Below the pieces are notes generated by a model. That model searched no databases and was not told the origin of the DNA. It saw only the letters and a program-made list of their open reading frames with translations. This document shows positions 17,907 to 26,335 of a stretch of DNA of 64,000 bases, in pieces. Location: positions 12,219-76,218 of the forward strand of contig NZ_LDOS01000001.1 of the NCBI RefSeq assembly GCF_002077135.1, read 5' to 3'. This stretch comes from Metallibacterium scheffleri. Lineage in GTDB: Bacteria > Pseudomonadota > Gammaproteobacteria > Xanthomonadales > Rhodanobacteraceae. Positions within the stretch are counted from its first letter, which is position 1; each line of letters begins with the position of its first letter. The translations under genes were made by a program, and so were the position numbers.

Positions 17907-18076
17907 GCACGGACTGGATCGTGCTGCATTGCCCCTACTGCGGCGAGCGCTTCGAGGCACCGGTGGAAGCCGACTACGACGCAGCCCAGGTGATCGACTG
18001 CACGGTGTGTTGCCGGCCGATCCACCTGCTTGCGCGCGATGGTGGCTACGCCACGCAGCGCGACGATGACGCCTGA
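17903..18076 (+). CDS. CPxCG-motif cysteine-rich small protein
   Basis: A 57-residue protein that starts at a GTG overlapping the hemW stop codon (GTGA). It contains two Cys pairs, LHCPYCGERFE near residue 10 and a CTVCC cluster near residue 35, then an acidic tail. This matches the CPxCG zinc-ribbon-like family found in many gammaproteobacteria, whose function is unknown. Metal binding is inferred from the Cys spacing. Coupling to hemW suggests coexpression, not necessarily a joint function. Confidence 0.85.
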   Translation: MSTDWIVLHCPYCGERFEAPVEADYDAAQVIDCTVCCRPIHLLARDGGYATQRDDDA

Positions 18077-18097
18077 GGGCCGCCGCGCATCGCCTGC

Positions 18098-18126
18098 CTG
18101 ACAGCACCCGCGCCGGCGCGTACACT
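18098..18126 (+). promoter_or_regulatory. Candidate sigma-70 promoter of the riboswitch-btuB transcript
   Basis: CTGACA (18098-18103) and TACACT (18121-18126) are separated by exactly 17 nt; each differs from consensus at one or two positions. The predicted start site, about 18133, falls right at the 5' edge of the cobalamin riboswitch, as expected. Confidence 0.65.
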
Positions 18127-18133
18127 GCGCGGC

Positions 18134-18313
18134 TTCGAGGTGTCCCGCGCGGCAGCAAGCGCCGTGCGGGGTGAAACGGGAAGCCGGTTTGATGCCGGCG
18201 CTGCCCCCGCAACGGTAAGCAGGTCAACGTCGATCCAGCAGCCACTGCGCGCGAGCGCGGGAAGGCGATCGACAGCGGAGTGATCCGCGCCCGCGAGCCC
18301 GGAGACCGGCCTC
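18134..18313 (+). promoter_or_regulatory. Adenosylcobalamin riboswitch upstream of btuB
   Basis: The leader contains the conserved cobalamin-aptamer blocks in order: GGTGTCCC, GGGTGAAACGGGAAGCCGGT, the core GCTGCCCCCGCAACGGTAAG, and the B12 box GAGCCCGGAGACCGGCCTC at 18295-18313. High adenosylcobalamin normally shuts off expression of the downstream gene. The aptamer ends about 140 nt before the btuB start; this expression platform contains further GC-rich inverted repeats that could hide the ribosome site (CGGAG at 18440-18444). A terminator with a T-run is not seen, so translational control is more likely. Confidence 0.93.
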
Positions 18314-18452
18314 GATCGCGCCGCGCGGACATCATCCACGCGTGGCGCGTATCCAGGCGTCGCGGCGGGCGGCGGCCGCGCGCCGTGGCCCGGTTCGCGT
18401 GCCTCCACTGCTACCCGCCTGATCCGCGGGTGAGCGTTCGGAGTCATTGCCC

Positions 18453-20279
18453 ATGTCCAGCAAGTCCCTGCTCGTCGCCAGCCTCGCGCTGGCGTTGTCA
18501 CCCTGCGCGACACGCGCCGCCACGCCGGCCGCTGCCGGCAGCGTCGCGCCTCTGCCCGAGATCGTCGTCACCGCCGCGCGCATGGCGCAGACCGTGGATG
18601 CCAGCCTCGCCGATGTCAGCGTGATCACGCGCGCCGAGATCAGCGCCAGCGGCGCGCCCGATCTCATCGACCTGCTGCGCCGCGAGGCCGGCGTGGACGT
18701 GGCGCGCACCGGCGGACCGGGGTCGCAGACCTCGGTATTCATGCGCGGCACCAACTCCAACCAGGTGCTGGTGCTGGTCGATGGCGTGCGCGTGGCCTCG
18801 GCCAACACCGGCAGCTTCGCCTGGGAACAGCTTCCGCTGGACGCGATCCAGCGCATCGAGATCGTGCGCGGACCGCGCGCCGCGCAGTGGGGCGCGGATG
18901 CCATCGGCGGCGTCATCCAGATTTTCACGCGCAAGCTCGATGGCCCGCATCTCGCCATGCGCGGCGGCAGTTACGGCGATTACGGTGGCAGCGCCGGTTA
19001 CGGCCAGTGGGGCGACCACGGTGGCGCCAGTGTCATCGTCGGCGCGCGCCATGTGCTTGGATTTCCGGCCACCAATCCGCAGAACTATGCCTACAGCCCG
19101 CAGCCCGACGGCTACAGCAACCAGAACCTCGCCGCGCAGGGCGCCTGGCGCATCGGCACGCAGACGCTGTCCGGCAGCGTGCTGCGCTCGGATGCCAATG
19201 TCGATTTCAACCAGGGTGCCTCGCAGGTGATCGAGCAGGCCGCCGGCGTGAACCTGGACGGCGCGCTGACACCCACGCTGCGCCAGCACATCAGCCTCGG
19301 CTACGACCGCGAGGATCTGGACACGCCGGCCTATCAAAGCCTCGCGCTCAGCCGCCGCCAACAGGCCGGCTATCAACTCGACTGGACTTTCCTGCCCGGC
19401 CAGCAACTGCTGGGCGGCGTCGACTGGATGCACGAGCGCGGCATCAGCCGCGACACAAGTACCAACACCGATGTCTACGCGCAGAGCCGCAACAATCTGG
19501 GCGTCTACGCCGGCTGGTACGGACAGGCGCAACGCTGGAATTGGCAACTGGCCGCGCGCCACGACCGCAATAGCCTGTTCGGCGGCGTCACCACCGGCTC
19601 GGCCGCGGCCGGATACACACTCAACGACTGGGCGCGCGTCGAGGCCAGTTTCGGCCAGGGCTTCGACAGCCCCAGCTTCAGCGACCAGTTCTCGCCGCCG
19701 TACTTCGGCTACTACGCCGGCAATCCCGACCTGCGCCCGGAGCGCTCACACAGCAGCGAGATCGACCTGCTGCTGCATCCGCTGGATGACCTGCACGTCA
19801 AGCTCGCCGCCTATCGCACGCGCGTGAACGACCTGATCAGCTTCGCCGGCGTCAATAACCAGGCGATCAACATCGACCGCGCCAAGATGGACGGCCTCGA
19901 GTTGACCAGCACCTGGACGGCCGGGGCGTGGACCACGCGTTTCTCCAGCAGCTTCGACGATGCGCGCGATGCCAGCACCGGCGCACGCCTGCTGCGACGT
20001 CCGCTACGCAAGGCCGATCTGGGCCTCGACCGCCGCTTCGGCGAGCGTTTCAGCGCCGGCGTGGAACTGTTCGCCGCCAGCAACAGCATCGACTACGGCA
20101 ACGTCACCCTCGGCGGCTACAGCCTGATCAACGCGCACTTCGACTGGAAACTCGCTCACGGCCTGGCTGTGCACGTGTTCCTGCAGAACCTGGCCGATCG
20201 CGACTACAGCCTCGCCTACGGTTACAACACGCCGGGCCGCTCGGGCTGGCTGACGCTGAGCTGGAACGGGGCTGATTGA
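18453..20279 (+). CDS. btuB: BtuB-like TonB-dependent vitamin B12 receptor
   Basis: This outer-membrane receptor imports cobalamin using TonB energy. The 608-residue precursor has a signal peptide (MSSKSLLVASLALAL), a TonB-box-like LPEIVVTAARM, a plug domain with SVITRAEI, GPGSQTSVFMRGTNSNQVLVL and IEIVRGPRAAQWGADAIGGV, and a beta-barrel ending in YNTPGRSGWLTLSWNGAD. Length and architecture fit BtuB (E. coli 614 residues). The cobalamin riboswitch directly upstream is strong independent evidence for the substrate. ATG at 18453 follows a CGGAG site; an in-frame TTG at 18447 is less likely. No B12 ABC transporter genes are adjacent. Confidence 0.93.
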   Translation: MSSKSLLVASLALALSPCATRAATPAAAGSVAPLPEIVVTAARMAQTVDASLADVSVITRAEISASGAPDLIDLLRREAGVDVARTGGPGSQTSVFMRGTNSNQVLVLVDGVRVASANTGSFAWEQLPLDAIQRIEIVRGPRAAQWGADAIGGVIQIFTRKLDGPHLAMRGGSYGDYGGSAGYGQWGDHGGASVIVGARHVLGFPATNPQNYAYSPQPDGYSNQNLAAQGAWRIGTQTLSGSVLRSDANVDFNQGASQVIEQAAGVNLDGALTPTLRQHISLGYDREDLDTPAYQSLALSRRQQAGYQLDWTFLPGQQLLGGVDWMHERGISRDTSTNTDVYAQSRNNLGVYAGWYGQAQRWNWQLAARHDRNSLFGGVTTGSAAAGYTLNDWARVEASFGQGFDSPSFSDQFSPPYFGYYAGNPDLRPERSHSSEIDLLLHPLDDLHVKLAAYRTRVNDLISFAGVNNQAINIDRAKMDGLELTSTWTAGAWTTRFSSSFDDARDASTGARLLRRPLRKADLGLDRRFGERFSAGVELFAASNSIDYGNVTLGGYSLINAHFDWKLAHGLAVHVFLQNLADRDYSLAYGYNTPGRSGWLTLSWNGAD

Positions 20280-20411
20280 AGCGCAGGACCGGGCATCCCG
20301 CCGCGGCCTTCGGTGTAAACAAGCGTGACCACGCGGCGCGCAGCCGGCTTCTGGCTGGCTGCACGCCCCGGCTCGCGCTATAAAGGCAGGACGGATCACG
20401 AGGGGTACTCG

Positions 20412-22817
20412 ATGGCGTTGCCCGTAGACAGGCGCCGGCAGACGCGCAAGCGTGCGGGAGTGGCGCGCATCGCCGAACGCGCGGACATCTCCGCGCGCGT
20501 GCGCGGCGTGCTCGAGGAGCTCAGCAATGCACTCAATGCGCGCTTCGAGCCGGCCCTGCGTGGTGCCTTGAATGATCTGGAGCAGCAGTTGTTCAAGCTG
20601 GCCGAGCAGGCGCGCAACAACGCCGAGCAGGAACTGGCCTACGCCAGCCTGCGCGAGGTCAAGCGCGGCCGCGCTGACATCGGCCCGCGCTTCGCCGCCG
20701 CCATCGAATCCGACCTCGCCAGCTTCGACCGCGAGCCGGAGCCCGTCCCCGCCAGCAGCACCGGTCCCAAGCTGGAGCTGATGCAGGAACACGTGTTCGA
20801 GGAAGACCTCGCACTGCGCGAAATCGCCAGCCGCGCCGAGGTGCGCGCCAGCGAACAACTGTACGAACTCGGCCACCGTTTCGCGGTACTGGCCGCACTG
20901 CCTGTATTCGAGTCCGAACGCGTACCAGCTGGCCCGCAGCGTGTGCTGCAGGCATTGCGCGGCGCGGTGGCCGAGCTGGATCTGCCCACCGCGCATCGCG
21001 TGCTGGGCTGGCGCCTGTTCGAAAAGCGCGCGCTGGGCGAAGCCGCGCCGTTTTACGCCGAGATCAATGATCTGCTGATCGCGCGCCGCATCCTGCCCAA
21101 CCTGATCGTCTATCGCCACAGCCGCGGCGCCAGCGAAGCCGGCGCGAGTGCCTCGGCCGACGCACCCGCGGCACCGACCGCAGCACCGCCAGCACCTGCT
21201 GGGGCAGCAAGTGGTGCCATTGGACATGCAGTGCGTGCAGGCGGCGGGGCGGCGCAAGGTGAGCCCATGCAAGGCGGCGGCTACGGCTACGCTGCCGCCG
21301 GCCCGGCACCGGAGCACGGCGGTCTGGCCGGTCATGGCGGACTGGGTGGCGCCGTTGGCCAGCACAGCCTGCCCGCCGATGCAGCGGGCAGTGACGAGAT
21401 GCCCCTGTTCGATACCTTGCGCGAACTGCTGGCGCAGCGTCGACGCATGACCGGACAGGTCGACGAAAGCGGTGACGGCCCCGACGCCAGCCGCGAACAA
21501 GTACAAGCGGCATTGCAGGCACTGCAGGCGCGTCCGCCCGCCACGGGCGGCAAGCCCGGCGCCAGCACGCAACGCCTGCGCCAGGATCTGCAGGGCCAGT
21601 TGCGGCGCTACAGCAAGGACGGCAAGACCCCACAATTGGCGCCCGTGCAGCGCGATACCGTCGACCTGGTCTCGATGCTGTTCGACAACTTGCAGCGCGA
21701 AGTGCGCATGGGCGGCGCTGCGCAGCGTTTCCTCGGCAAGCTGCAAGTACCGCTGCTGCGCACCGCGCTGGACGATCCCGCGTTCTTCTCGCAGCGCAAC
21801 CACCCGGCGCGCAAACTGCTGAATACGGTCACCGAAACCGCCGCCTACTGGGTGGACAGCGCCGATGGCGAGGCCGACCCCTCGCTGGTGCAGAAGATGC
21901 AGACGGTGACCGAGCGCCTGCTGCACGACTACGACGGCGACTCGGGCCTTTACGTGCACCTGCTCACGGATCTCGAGCGCCACATGCAAACCCTGGCGCG
22001 CCGTGCCGAGATGAGCGAGCGCCGCCACGTCGAAGCCGCGCAGGGCCGCGATCGCCTGGACGCGGCGCGTGCGCGCGCCGAGGAAATCATCGCCCAGCGC
22101 CTGGTCGGCACGCGCCCGTCCAGCCTGGTGCGCACCCTGCTGGAGCAGGCCTGGACCGACGCCCTTACGCTGGCCATCGTGCGTCATGGCGAGGACAGCG
22201 ACGTGTTTCGCGAGCGCATCGCCACGGTCGAGGCGCTGCTGCAGCGCAATCCCGGCGACGACATCGGCAAATTGCAGACCGAGGTCCAGCATGGATTGCA
22301 ACAGGTCGGCCTGCACACACCCGATGCCGAGGCCATCGCGCGCAAGGTGCTGGACCAGCCGGTGATCGATTTCAGCGGCGAACCGGTGTCGCAAACCGAG
22401 CTGGCGCTCAAGCTCAAGCAACGCCAACGCCTGGGCGATGACGCGGGCGAGGCTGCCAGCAGGCCAGTGGATGCCCCGCTGAATGCCGAGGAACAGCGCA
22501 TGCTGGAGCGCCTCAAGAGCATCCCCTTTGGCAGCTGGTTCGAATTCCAGCGCAACCAGCAGGGTGACATCGTGCGCCGCAAGCTGGCCTGGTTCTCACC
22601 GGTCACCGGACGCTGCCTGTTCGTCAATCAGCGCGGCCAGCGCGCCGAGGAACGCACGCTGGCGCGGCTGGCGCGCGACATGGTGCGCGGGCAGATTCGT
22701 CTGGTCGTGGAAACCCAGACCAGCCTGGTCGATCGCGCCTGGAGCAGCATCGTCGAGACACTGAAGAAATTCACCGGACGCGGCCCCGAGCCGGTCCCCG
22801 CCGGAGCCCCGGCATGA
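20412..22817 (+). CDS. DUF1631 family protein
   Basis: An 801-residue cytoplasmic protein of the DUF1631 family, widespread in beta- and gammaproteobacteria and sometimes misannotated as thymidine phosphorylase. Function is unknown. It is helix-rich, with an N-terminal conserved region (FEPALRGALNDLEQQLF, ELMQEHVFEEDLALREI, LGWRLFEKRALGEAAPFYAEINDLLI), an Ala/Gly/Pro-rich linker at roughly residues 245-320, and a C-terminal half ending in the GSWFEFQRNQQGDIVRRKLAW region typical of a PilZ-like beta fold. ATG at 20412 is preceded by GAGGGG. Its stop codon overlaps the start of a PilZ gene, suggesting a c-di-GMP connection. Confidence 0.88.
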   Translation: MALPVDRRRQTRKRAGVARIAERADISARVRGVLEELSNALNARFEPALRGALNDLEQQLFKLAEQARNNAEQELAYASLREVKRGRADIGPRFAAAIESDLASFDREPEPVPASSTGPKLELMQEHVFEEDLALREIASRAEVRASEQLYELGHRFAVLAALPVFESERVPAGPQRVLQALRGAVAELDLPTAHRVLGWRLFEKRALGEAAPFYAEINDLLIARRILPNLIVYRHSRGASEAGASASADAPAAPTAAPPAPAGAASGAIGHAVRAGGGAAQGEPMQGGGYGYAAAGPAPEHGGLAGHGGLGGAVGQHSLPADAAGSDEMPLFDTLRELLAQRRRMTGQVDESGDGPDASREQVQAALQALQARPPATGGKPGASTQRLRQDLQGQLRRYSKDGKTPQLAPVQRDTVDLVSMLFDNLQREVRMGGAAQRFLGKLQVPLLRTALDDPAFFSQRNHPARKLLNTVTETAAYWVDSADGEADPSLVQKMQTVTERLLHDYDGDSGLYVHLLTDLERHMQTLARRAEMSERRHVEAAQGRDRLDAARARAEEIIAQRLVGTRPSSLVRTLLEQAWTDALTLAIVRHGEDSDVFRERIATVEALLQRNPGDDIGKLQTEVQHGLQQVGLHTPDAEAIARKVLDQPVIDFSGEPVSQTELALKLKQRQRLGDDAGEAASRPVDAPLNAEEQRMLERLKSIPFGSWFEFQRNQQGDIVRRKLAWFSPVTGRCLFVNQRGQRAEERTLARLARDMVRGQIRLVVETQTSLVDRAWSSIVETLKKFTGRGPEPVPAGAPA

Positions 22818-23161
22818 ATGACAATCGGCGCGCGCCGCGCAAGCCGATCAGTGGTGTGGTGCTGGTCGAGAACAGCCTCAACGGCGCCGCGCTGGGACGC
22901 ATCGGCAACCTGTCCAACACCGGGCTGATGCTGATCGCACCCAGGCGATTGCGCGAGAATGCGCTGTTCCAGATCAGCTTCACCCTGCCCGGCAGCGACA
23001 GCCGCACGCATGCGCTGGAGATCGGCGTGCATGAACAATGGACGTCCACGGCGGTGACACCTGGGCAATTCTGGATTGGCCTGCGCATCATCGACATCAG
23101 CGACGCCGACCAGGGCGTGTTGGACCACTGGTTGAAGCAGCCGGAGTACGCGCTGCGGTAG
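22814..23161 (+). CDS. PilZ domain protein
   Basis: A 115-residue single-domain PilZ protein. PilZ domains bind cyclic di-GMP through an RxxxR motif and a [DN]xSxxG motif. Both are visible: Arg5 and Arg9 in NRRAPRKP, and NLSNTG at about residues 32-37. It therefore probably binds c-di-GMP. Its ATG overlaps the stop codon of the DUF1631 gene (ATGA), so the two are translationally coupled. The partner could be DUF1631 itself; no further target can be named. Confidence 0.9.
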   Translation: MNDNRRAPRKPISGVVLVENSLNGAALGRIGNLSNTGLMLIAPRRLRENALFQISFTLPGSDSRTHALEIGVHEQWTSTAVTPGQFWIGLRIIDISDADQGVLDHWLKQPEYALR

Positions 23162-23264
23162 TTCCGCACCGGACCCGCACGCATGCGCGATTGATGCTGC
23201 GCGGCTTGCCCGGCGCGCGGCAAGCGGCAACACTGCGCAGGTTCCGTCGCCAACGAGTCCCGCC

Positions 23265-24593
23265 ATGAGTGCCGCCCTCGCCTCGCTCTACGCCCAACAT
23301 CTGGATCAGGTGATCCACGACAGCGATGCCGCGCTGGCCGCCAGCGGCCACGACAGCTTGCTGATCGCCGCCGGCACGCCGCGGCTGCGCTTTCTCGACG
23401 ATCAGGCGCCGCCGTTCGTGGCTAGCCCGCATTTCCTGCACTGGCTGCCGCTGACCGATGCGCCGGGCTCATGGATCGTGCATGTCCCCGGTCGCAGGCC
23501 ACGGCTGATCTTCCTGCAGCCACGCGATTACTGGCACGTGGTGCCGGACACACCACAAGGGTACTGGGTGGAACACTTCGATATCGTCACCGTGGCCGAT
23601 GAAAACGCCGCGCGACTGGAGCTTGAACGCAGCCTCGGTGAGCACAGCGCCGTGCTCGGCGAGGATGGCGCGGCGGGCAGCGATATCGCACCCAACAATC
23701 CACCCGCGCTGCTGGCGCGGCTGCACTGGACGCGCGCCTGCAAGACCGCCTACGAGATCACCCTGATGCGCGCGGCCAGCCGCATCGGCACGCGCGGACA
23801 CCTGGCTGCGGCGCGTGCGTTCGCCGCCGGCGCCAGCGAATTCGAGATCCACCTCGCCTACCTCGCCGCCAGCGGACAGACCGAAGCCGAACTGCCTTAC
23901 GCCAACATCATCGGCCTGAACACGCACGGCGCGGTGCTGCACTACACGCGCTTCGAGCGCGCGCGACCGGATGCACGGCGCAGCCTGCTGATCGATGCCG
24001 GCGGCCAATATGCAGGCTACGCCAGCGACATCACCCGCACTTACGCGGCCGAGCCGCATGGCGACTTCGCCGCGCTGGTCGCCACGCTGGAGGAGATGCA
24101 GCAGATCCTGTGCCTGGACGTGCGCGCCGGCCAGCCATATCCCGAGTTGCACCTCGAGGCGCATCGCCTGCTGGGCGGCGTGCTCGCCGCGCACGGCCTG
24201 GTGCGCTGCTCGGCCGAGGCCGCGTTTGCGCAAGGCATCACGCGCACATTTTTGCCGCACGGACTCGGCCACTTGCTGGGTCTGCAGGTACATGACATCG
24301 GCGGCCAGCAGAGCACACCCGAGGGCGGACGCACACCACCGCCACCGGAACACCCGTACCTGCGCCTGACGCGCACGCTGGAGCCGGGCATGGTGGTCAC
24401 CATCGAGCCCGGCCTGTATTTCATCCCGATGCTGCTGGATGCGCTGCGCGCCACGCCAGCCGGCAGCGATGTGGACTGGGCGCGTGTCGAGACCTTCATG
24501 CCTTGCGGCGGCATCCGCATCGAGGACGACGTGTTGTGCACCGCGGATGATCCGCACAACCTCACCCGCGAAGCCTTCGCGGCGCTGGCGTAA
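23265..24593 (+). CDS. pepQ: Xaa-Pro dipeptidase (prolidase) PepQ
   Basis: PepQ cleaves dipeptides with C-terminal proline in the cytoplasm; E. coli PepQ is 443 residues, this one 442. The start SLYAQHLDQVIHDSDAAL matches the PepQ N-terminus. The pita-bread metal ligands are all visible: Asp in LLIDAGGQY and SDITRTY, His in GLGHLLGLQVHDIGG, Glu in VTIEPGLYF and Glu in GIRIEDDV. It is preceded by a 103-nt gap after the PilZ gene and is convergent with cydC. No frameshift or missing residue is seen. Confidence 0.94.
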   Translation: MSAALASLYAQHLDQVIHDSDAALAASGHDSLLIAAGTPRLRFLDDQAPPFVASPHFLHWLPLTDAPGSWIVHVPGRRPRLIFLQPRDYWHVVPDTPQGYWVEHFDIVTVADENAARLELERSLGEHSAVLGEDGAAGSDIAPNNPPALLARLHWTRACKTAYEITLMRAASRIGTRGHLAAARAFAAGASEFEIHLAYLAASGQTEAELPYANIIGLNTHGAVLHYTRFERARPDARRSLLIDAGGQYAGYASDITRTYAAEPHGDFAALVATLEEMQQILCLDVRAGQPYPELHLEAHRLLGGVLAAHGLVRCSAEAAFAQGITRTFLPHGLGHLLGLQVHDIGGQQSTPEGGRTPPPPEHPYLRLTRTLEPGMVVTIEPGLYFIPMLLDALRATPAGSDVDWARVETFMPCGGIRIEDDVLCTADDPHNLTREAFAALA

Positions 24594-24616
24594 GCAACCG
24601 CTGCGAACGGCTCTGC

Positions 24617-26335
24617 TCAGCGCGCCCTGCGTTGCAGGTACTGCGCCACCGGCACGCGCTCGCGGATGCGCCCGGCGGCCATCACCGCGACTTCATCGAC
24701 CAGATGCGCGAGGCCGCCCAGGCGGTGCGTGATCAGCAGCAGCGTGCGCCCGCGCGCGGCGACATCCAGCGCGGCATACAGGTCGCGCGCGGTGCGCGCA
24801 TCGAGACCCTCGGTGGGCTCGTCCAGCACCAGCACCGGCGCATCCTGCAGCAGTGCGCGCGCGATGGCGATGCGCCGCGCTTCGCCGCCGGAGACCAGTG
24901 CACCCGCCTCGCCCAGCACGGTGTCGTAACCCTGCGGCAAGCCCGCCACGAACGCATCCATCTGCGCCTGGTTCACCGCGCGCTCGATCTGCGCCGCCGT
25001 GGCCTCGGGTGCGGCCAGCAACAGGTTGTCCAGCAGCGACAGGTTGAACAAGGTGGTCTGCTGGCTGATCACCGCGATGTGCCGACGCAACACGTCACCC
25101 TGCAGCGCATCCAGCGGCTGCCCGCCCAACATGATGCGTCCCTGCTGCAACGGATAAAACTTCAGCAACGCACTCAACAGCGAGCTCTTGCCCGCGCCCG
25201 AGGCCCCGACGATCGCCACGCGCGCGCCTGCGGCCAGTTGCAGGTCGACACCCGCCAGCGCCCACGGCGCGGCATCGGCATACCGCAGATGCACGTTCTC
25301 GAATACGATCTCCACCGCCGCTGGCAGCGACGCGCAGATCTCCGGCTCGATGAACGCCGGTGGTGTGTCGGCCAGGTCGAACACGCGCGCGGCGGCGGTG
25401 AGCGTGGCCTGCCATTGCGCCAGTGCCTCGGGCAGTGGCGCGATCACCTCGAACAGGGCCAGCGCCAGCAGCGCCAGCATCACCAGCAGCGGCGGCGCCA
25501 ACGTGCCGCCATGCACCGCCGCCAGGCCAAACACCAGGATGCCGAGCACGACGAGCTGCGCGAGCAGGCCGACCATGCCGCCACCCAGCGCTTGCAGCAC
25601 CTCGATGCGCGCGCGTCGCGCATCGAGCCGCGCAGCCAGCGCATCAATGCGTGCGGCATGGGCCGCGACGCCACCCCAAGCCAGCAGCTCGGCGTGGCCG
25701 CGCAGGGCATCCAGCAGCAGGCCGCGCAGCGCGGCGGCGTCGAGCACCGCCTGCGCCGCGTCCAGCGCGGCGCGACGATGCGCCCAGGCCGGCAACAGCA
25801 CGCCGGCCAGCAGTGCGCCGATCAGCAGCACCAGTGCCGCGCCCGGCAGCACGATGACACCCAGCACCAGCACCAGCGCCAAGCTCAACAGCGCCACCGC
25901 CGCAGGTACCAGCACGGCCAGATAAAAATGCTCCAGCGCATCGATGTCGGCGCGCAGGCGCGCGAACAGCTCGCCGCTGCGCAGCGCCGACAGCCGCGCC
26001 GGAGCCAGCGGAATCAGGCGTCGGAACAGCCATGCGCGCAGCCCGGACAAACCGCGCAAGGTGGCTTCGTGGGTGACCAGACGATCACCGTAGCGGCCGC
26101 CGCTGCGCAGGATGGCAAAGGCGCGGATCGCCGCGGCCGGACTGAAATAGTTGATCGCCGCACCGCTCAATCCGGCCAGCGCCATGGCGGCGATGAACCA
26201 GCCCGACACCGCCATCAGGCCCAGCGCCGCGAGCGCGGTCAGCAGCGCCAGCGCCGCCCCGCCGAACATCCAGCCTCGATACGGATCGAGCACCGCCAGC
26301 AGGCGGCGCAGCGCGGGCGGCAGCAGGCGCGTCAT
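24617..26335 (-). CDS. cydC: CydC subunit of the CydDC ABC exporter
   Basis: CydC with CydD forms an inner-membrane ABC transporter that is required for cytochrome bd assembly; thiols and heme have both been proposed as substrates. The 572-residue protein has six membrane segments in its N-terminal half (including AALGLMAVSGWFIAAMAL, conserved in CydC) and an ATPase domain with Walker A GASGAGKSS, signature VSGGEARRIAIARA and Walker B VLVLDEPTEGLD. ATG at 26335 overlaps the cydD stop (ATGA); longer open frame upstream is inside cydD. It is convergent with pepQ, 23 nt away. Confidence 0.94.
   Translation of the reverse strand: MTRLLPPALRRLLAVLDPYRGWMFGGAALALLTALAALGLMAVSGWFIAAMALAGLSGAAINYFSPAAAIRAFAILRSGGRYGDRLVTHEATLRGLSGLRAWLFRRLIPLAPARLSALRSGELFARLRADIDALEHFYLAVLVPAAVALLSLALVLVLGVIVLPGAALVLLIGALLAGVLLPAWAHRRAALDAAQAVLDAAALRGLLLDALRGHAELLAWGGVAAHAARIDALAARLDARRARIEVLQALGGGMVGLLAQLVVLGILVFGLAAVHGGTLAPPLLVMLALLALALFEVIAPLPEALAQWQATLTAAARVFDLADTPPAFIEPEICASLPAAVEIVFENVHLRYADAAPWALAGVDLQLAAGARVAIVGASGAGKSSLLSALLKFYPLQQGRIMLGGQPLDALQGDVLRRHIAVISQQTTLFNLSLLDNLLLAAPEATAAQIERAVNQAQMDAFVAGLPQGYDTVLGEAGALVSGGEARRIAIARALLQDAPVLVLDEPTEGLDARTARDLYAALDVAARGRTLLLITHRLGGLAHLVDEVAVMAAGRIRERVPVAQYLQRRAR

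Noticed and set aside
20004-22427. 807-codon open frame on the minus strand opposite btuB and DUF1631
   Set aside because: It is the antisense shadow of two well-supported genes; strong GC bias at third positions removes stop codons in this phase. Its protein is rich in Gln, Arg and His with no motif or ribosome site.
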